Shown here piece after piece: positions 62,637 to 64,000 of a stretch of DNA of 64,000 nt. Numbering within the stretch: position 1 is the first letter of the stretch; every line of letters begins with the position of its first letter. A program made the position numbers and the translations under genes. The notes beneath the pieces are model-generated. The model did not search any database and was not told where the DNA came from. It was given only the letters and a program-made list of their open reading frames with translations. This DNA comes from Aminipila luticellarii (lineage in GTDB: Bacteria; Bacillota; Clostridia; Peptostreptococcales; Anaerovoracaceae): the NCBI RefSeq assembly GCF_004103735.1, contig NZ_CP035281.1, positions 1,674,001 through 1,738,000 on the forward strand, read 5' to 3'.

Positions 62637-63041
62637 TTAAACTTTTTCACTGGCGGTATAGCTTTCTATAACATAGTCATAGCTATTGTCTTTATCGGAA
62701 ATACCATACACCTTATGCGCCGCCATCAATTCATCCATCTTTACAGTAACCTTATAATAAATGAGCCGCCCTTCTCCGCTGCTGTACCGATACTTTACCT
62801 GATCCCCCGTTTCAATACGTATTTTATCCGGAGTAATTCCTGTAAGCCTTGTAATATCCTCTTTTAGTTTTTCCTTGATTCCTTTGGTGAAGTATCCTTC
62901 CTGCTTGGCCTCCTCTTTTGCTGCATAGACAGAGGCCTGAATAATGGATGTGACCTGACTGTTTTTTTGATCCAATCCCATTTGCAGCATAAAGAGGATC
63001 AATATGGGCAGTACACCCATCAATACGATAAATTGTTTCAT
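62637..63041 (-). CDS. Small pilin-like membrane protein 3
   Basis: 134 residues, N-terminal helix MKQFIVLMGVLPILILFMLQMG, then IIQASVYAAKEEAKQEGYF and a C-terminal beta-like region with YSSGEGRLIYYKVTVKMDEL. The N-terminus matches those of its two upstream neighbours, so these look like paralogous pseudopilins. No function assigned. Confidence 0.7.
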   Translation of the reverse strand: MKQFIVLMGVLPILILFMLQMGLDQKNSQVTSIIQASVYAAKEEAKQEGYFTKGIKEKLKEDITRLTGITPDKIRIETGDQVKYRYSSGEGRLIYYKVTVKMDELMAAHKVYGISDKDNSYDYVIESYTASEKV

Positions 63042-63082
63042 AGTATATCACTTTCCCCAATACGCTATTTTCCCGCTTTTTT

Positions 63083-63229
63083 CTAAGGGGAATAGGTTCT
63101 GATTTCCGCACCCTGTACCCAAACCTCTTGCAGCGCCGAATAAATACTTTCCTGCCCATTTCCCGCTATCATGTTAAAAATATAGATCCCCAGCATGACC
63201 ATGCTGATCAAAACCACATACTGTTTCAT
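63083..63229 (-). CDS. Very small pilin-like membrane protein 2 (48 aa)
   Basis: 48 residues; ATG at 63227-63229 overlaps the stop of the preceding small gene (ATGA). N-terminus MKQYVVLISMVMLGIYIFNM, then IYSALQEVWVQGAEI. No strong ribosome site, so translation is probably coupled. Too short to judge alone; the operon position and shared N-terminus support it. Confidence 0.65.
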   Translation of the reverse strand: MKQYVVLISMVMLGIYIFNMIAGNGQESIYSALQEVWVQGAEIRTYSP

Positions 63230-63399
63230 GGTTGTCTGCTTTGTCCATTGCTGACAGAGGTCATGTTGTTTGATATGTTGGTAATGGCTTTACTGGTTTT
63301 TTCTCCGATTCCTTCTACGTCATCCTGAAACCCCATAACAATTCCCGCAATAAAAATTCCAAGCGCAATAAATGCGGCTAAAACTATAATTTGTTTCAT
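63226..63399 (-). CDS. Very small pilin-like membrane protein 1 (57 aa)
   Basis: 57 residues with GGAGG before the ATG at 63397-63399. N-terminus MKQIIVLAAFIALGIFIAG followed by IVMGFQDDVEGIGEKTSKAIT and an Asn/Ser-rich tail; size fits a Flp/Tad major pilin. It follows the TadC-like gene by 12 bp. Confidence 0.7.
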   Translation of the reverse strand: MKQIIVLAAFIALGIFIAGIVMGFQDDVEGIGEKTSKAITNISNNMTSVSNGQSRQP

Positions 63400-63411
63400 T
63401 CAATATCCTCC

Positions 63412-64000
63412 TTAAAAAAGCATTTGTAACACTTCTTTTTGATTAATAAAATACCCCACATAAATAAAGTTAATAAAAATGAAAACCACATTGATGATTA
63501 CCGGAAAATATAACATATCGCTGATGATTTCATCCTTTTTCCGCTGCTGCGTCATTCTTATTTCCTTTATACTTCTCTGATGCGACAACAGGATTTCAGA
63601 GAGTTCAAGGGGATTCACCTCGTCCCACCGCAGTAACAGTCCCGCAAATTCTTTTCCTACGGGAGTTTCCAAATGATCTGCCATGATTTTCTGAGCTTCC
63701 TCTCTTTTATTCACTCTTAAAAGACTCAACATCCTAATATAAACTTCCTGTAGAACCCCATCTCTGTCCGCAAGCTGCTCTATTATAAAATCCGTACCTA
63801 CCTGTTTCCCCCTGTCTATGGAAATAATATTTCTTAAAAAAGATATGGCCTCATAAATCTCCTTATCTGCAAGCTGTTCCTTCCTTCTTCGCTTCCATGC
63901 TCCCAGTCTGCGATTCCAGTTCCCGTTTAGGCTCCATTCCTGAACCGATTTTCGCAGATCTCTTATTGTTCCCCTTTTCAAATAAGTTTTTTCCCGGTAT
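63412..64000 (-). CDS. TadC-like type II secretion F-domain protein, N-terminus cut by window edge
   Basis: The frame continues beyond base 64000 without a stop, so the 5' part is missing. Visible part: charged segment, ADKEIYEAISFLRNIISIDRG, VYIRMLSLLRVNKREEAQKI, then SILLSHQRSIKEIRMTQQRKKDEIISDMLYFPVIINVVFIFINFIYVGYF, whose basic stretch followed by a C-terminal membrane helix recalls TadB/TadC platform proteins. Call is weak because the diagnostic N-terminal helices are outside. Confidence 0.55.
   Translation of the reverse strand, partial: YREKTYLKRGTIRDLRKSVQEWSLNGNWNRRLGAWKRRRKEQLADKEIYEAISFLRNIISIDRGKQVGTDFIIEQLADRDGVLQEVYIRMLSLLRVNKREEAQKIMADHLETPVGKEFAGLLLRWDEVNPLELSEILLSHQRSIKEIRMTQQRKKDEIISDMLYFPVIINVVFIFINFIYVGYFINQKEVLQMLF

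Noticed and set aside
1-64000. CRISPR arrays, tRNA, rRNA, prophage or integrase att sites
   Set aside because: No regularly spaced repeats, no tRNA cloverleaf or rRNA sequence, and no integrase or phage genes were recognised; the only mobile elements are the three IS copies.

Overview
The window is a stretch of a Gram-positive, low-to-moderate GC anaerobe of the Clostridia. The gene order is the classic Firmicutes translation/envelope block (rpsB-tsf-pyrH-frr-uppS-cdsA-dxr-rseP-...-polC-rimP-nusA-ylxR-ylxQ-infB-rbfA-nrnA-truB-ribF), followed by the yicC-gmk-rpoZ, ylxM-ffh-rpsP-khpA-rimM-trmD and ylm (yggS-sepF-yggT-divIVA-lspA-rluD) clusters. T-box leaders, PolC, NFACT/RqcH, SepF, DivIVA and a small Gin-like zinc protein (hinting at sporulation) all fit. 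A member of Family XIII/Anaerovoracaceae is a guess from overall flavour only; nothing here proves it. No rRNA, tRNA or CRISPR was seen.

Layout. 1-960: 3' part of a GGDEF-EAL protein. 972-9497: ribF back to rimP, one long leftward operon. 9670-11774: a T-box controlled pair, phenylacetate-CoA ligase plus a tandem-ACT protein. 11829-25603: polC, a thioesterase, ispG, rseP, dxr, cdsA, uppS, frr, pyrH, a double HD-GYP protein, tsf and rpsB. 25879-29151: LytTR protein, rpoZ, gmk, an insertion sequence, yicC. 29314-31059: rqcH on the + strand. 31146-44577: a secreted cysteine-hydrolase-like protein, the Gin-like small ORF, flavin reductase, the ylm/divIVA cluster, trmD-rimM-khpA-rpsP-ffh-ylxM, sppA and a cell-wall amidase. 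44826-49642: asnA, then a GntR/ABC transporter operon with a visible operator. 49737-55186: PLP decarboxylase, pepT, BaiN-like flavoprotein, MocR regulator. 55337-60192: two identical IS copies in inverted orientation flanking a DUF2007 gene and thrS with its T-box. 60179-64000: cobT and a run of small pilin-like membrane proteins next to a TadC-like fragment.

The most unusual feature is the IS element (three copies, each 1068 bp, IS481-like transposase). Every copy is flanked by an unusually long direct repeat of 25-26 bp, and in all three cases the target lies in the narrow gap between a stop codon and the next promoter, with the duplicated block starting 3-4 bp upstream of a -35 hexamer. 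Because the repeat is long, both the upstream gene end and the promoter-proximal sequence are regenerated, so the insertion should do little harm. Other points of interest: a PolC without its proofreading exonuclease domain, a probable Phe-specific T-box in front of the aryl-CoA ligase, a MocR regulator without the PLP-binding lysine, a 36-residue Gin-like protein, and the pilin-like gene run at the right edge.
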